A stretch of 23,276 nucleotides of DNA from Candidatus Brocadiia bacterium (GTDB lineage: Bacteria; Planctomycetota; PUPC01; DSUN01). Made by a program: the position numbers and the translations under genes. The stretch lies in NCBI GenBank assembly GCA_016782825.1, contig JADHXT010000011.1:1-23276 (forward strand), read 5' to 3'. Each line of letters starts with the position of its first letter. The first letter of the stretch is position 1. Below the pieces are notes generated by a model. That model was not told where the DNA came from. It did no database searches and was given only the letters and a program-made list of their open reading frames with translations. This document shows, piece after piece, positions 22,501 to 23,276 of this stretch.

Positions 22501-23276
22501 ATGGGTCACCGTCTCTGCCTCGCCCTCGCCATCGCCACACTGCTTGGCTGCGCCGCCAGCGCCGGGGGCCTGCGCCGCCCCGCGGGCGACGGCGTGGCCT
22601 TCAACGGCACCTCGTCGCACGCCGTGGTGAAAGATGGCGCCGCCTTCGACCTGCCCGCCTTCACCCTCGCCTGCTGGGTGAGGGTGCCTCGCACCGACCG
22701 CCCGCAGGTGTTGCTCAACCGCGGCGCCTCCGGCACCCTCTTCACCCTCTACCTCTACAAGGCCGGCGTGCGCATGCTCGTGGAATACGAAGCGGGCAAG
22801 TACACCCACGCCATCGCCCCCTTCCCCCCGAAGAACGTGTGGACCCACTACACCGGCACCTACGACGGCAAGCTCATCCGCGTCTACATGGATGGCGTGC
22901 TCAGGGCCACCACGCCGGCCGCGGGCCGCATCGCCCGCTCGAAGGCCCGCCTCTACCTCGGCGCCCTCAATCCCTTCGAGCGCCACCTGAAGGGCCAGCT
23001 CAGCGACGTGCGGGTGTGGGACCGCGCGCTGTCGTCCGCGCAGATCGCCGCCGTCGTGGCCGGGACCGAGGGCGACGACGCGCCCCGCCCGCTCGCACGC
23101 TGGATGCCCTCGTCACTGACCCAGGAAAAGTGGAAGAACCTCGCCATGGACAAGCTCCACGCCGACTACCTGGCCGACCCCAAGATCGAGACCCGACGCT
23201 TCGACGGCTACCGCGGCATCTGGTACTCCAACCAGGCCCAGGGCGGCCCCTACGTCTACAAATACAGCGGCGGCCT
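22501..23276 (+). CDS. Secreted LamG plus BNR_4 protein, 3'-truncated by window edge
   Basis: 258 codons are visible with no stop. The N-terminus is a signal peptide with a possible lipobox (LLGC, Cys17) or a Sec cleavage after ASA. A LamG/concanavalin-like domain spans about 28-195: VAFNGTSSHAVV, FTLACWVRV, WTHYTGTYDGKLIRVYMDG, then LSDVRVWDRALSSAQIA. From about residue 235 the sequence DGYRGIWYSNQ followed by YVYKYSGGL matches the opening of the BNR_4 (sialidase-like propeller) family, most of which lies outside the window. Such proteins are presumed glycan-active enzymes or binders on the cell surface. The ATG has AAGGGGAA about five bases upstream. It is the third gene after the promoter at 21034. 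Confidence 0.82.
   Translation, partial: MGHRLCLALAIATLLGCAASAGGLRRPAGDGVAFNGTSSHAVVKDGAAFDLPAFTLACWVRVPRTDRPQVLLNRGASGTLFTLYLYKAGVRMLVEYEAGKYTHAIAPFPPKNVWTHYTGTYDGKLIRVYMDGVLRATTPAAGRIARSKARLYLGALNPFERHLKGQLSDVRVWDRALSSAQIAAVVAGTEGDDAPRPLARWMPSSLTQEKWKNLAMDKLHADYLADPKIETRRFDGYRGIWYSNQAQGGPYVYKYSGG

Overview
The window is GC-rich, densely coded bacterial DNA. No taxonomic marker gene is present. The gene content points to Planctomycetota or a neighbouring PVC-group lineage, probably an environmental or metagenome-derived genome: Tat-exported FAD oxidoreductases, a glutaminase A-like (DUF4965 group) secreted protein, LamG plus BNR_4 and DUF5060 glycan-active proteins, xylose-isomerase-like epimerases, and secreted repeat proteins carrying DGKW motifs. 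This placement is inference.

Layout. Positions 1-3752 (minus) hold an operon read leftward: a Tat-exported FAD oxidoreductase, a membrane protein that looks like NapH fused to NapG, and a partial secreted glutaminase A-like protein. Positions 3753-4266 are a divergent intergenic region with two opposed promoters and copy A of a dispersed repeat. Positions 4267-5685 (plus) are a compact pair: a two-TM 98-residue protein and a cytosolic subtilase. A 70-residue membrane protein with a GTG start lies convergent to it (5781-5993, minus). Positions 6051-8738 (plus) are a secreted TPR/HEAT-type protein and a lipoprotein. A palindrome-rich gap (8739-9151) precedes a bitopic membrane protein with a duplicated domain that overlaps dprA (9152-11819). 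A secreted DUF5060-type glycoside hydrolase (12006-14408, plus) then meets a convergent minus-strand gene (14462-15355) for an endonuclease III-like protein. That protein lacks the family's catalytic residues and ends in a histone-H1-like tail. Upstream of it is a spermidine-synthase-like membrane protein (15533-17857, minus) whose mRNA looks leaderless. A gene-free kilobase (17858-18872) is packed with repeats. The right end (plus) carries a soluble histidine kinase and NtrC-type regulator, then a three-gene run: TPR protein, sugar isomerase/epimerase, and a partial LamG/BNR_4 protein.

How the genes fit together. The left operon looks like a periplasmic redox module in which a NapH/NapG-type quinol-to-ferredoxin relay could serve the exported flavoprotein. 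The glycan-active proteins (GH, LamG/BNR_4, isomerase, glutaminase-like) fit a heterotrophic polymer-degrading life style. Nearly every transcription unit has a readable sigma-70-like promoter with a 17-bp spacer, which helped fix start codons.

The most unusual items are the catalytically stripped HhH-GPD protein with an H1-like tail, the NapH-NapG fusion with an internal Tat-like signal, the subtilase/two-TM cassette, and two copies of a modular intergenic repeat with identical 9-8-9 phasing. No CRISPR array, tRNA, rRNA, transposase or integrase was recognised.
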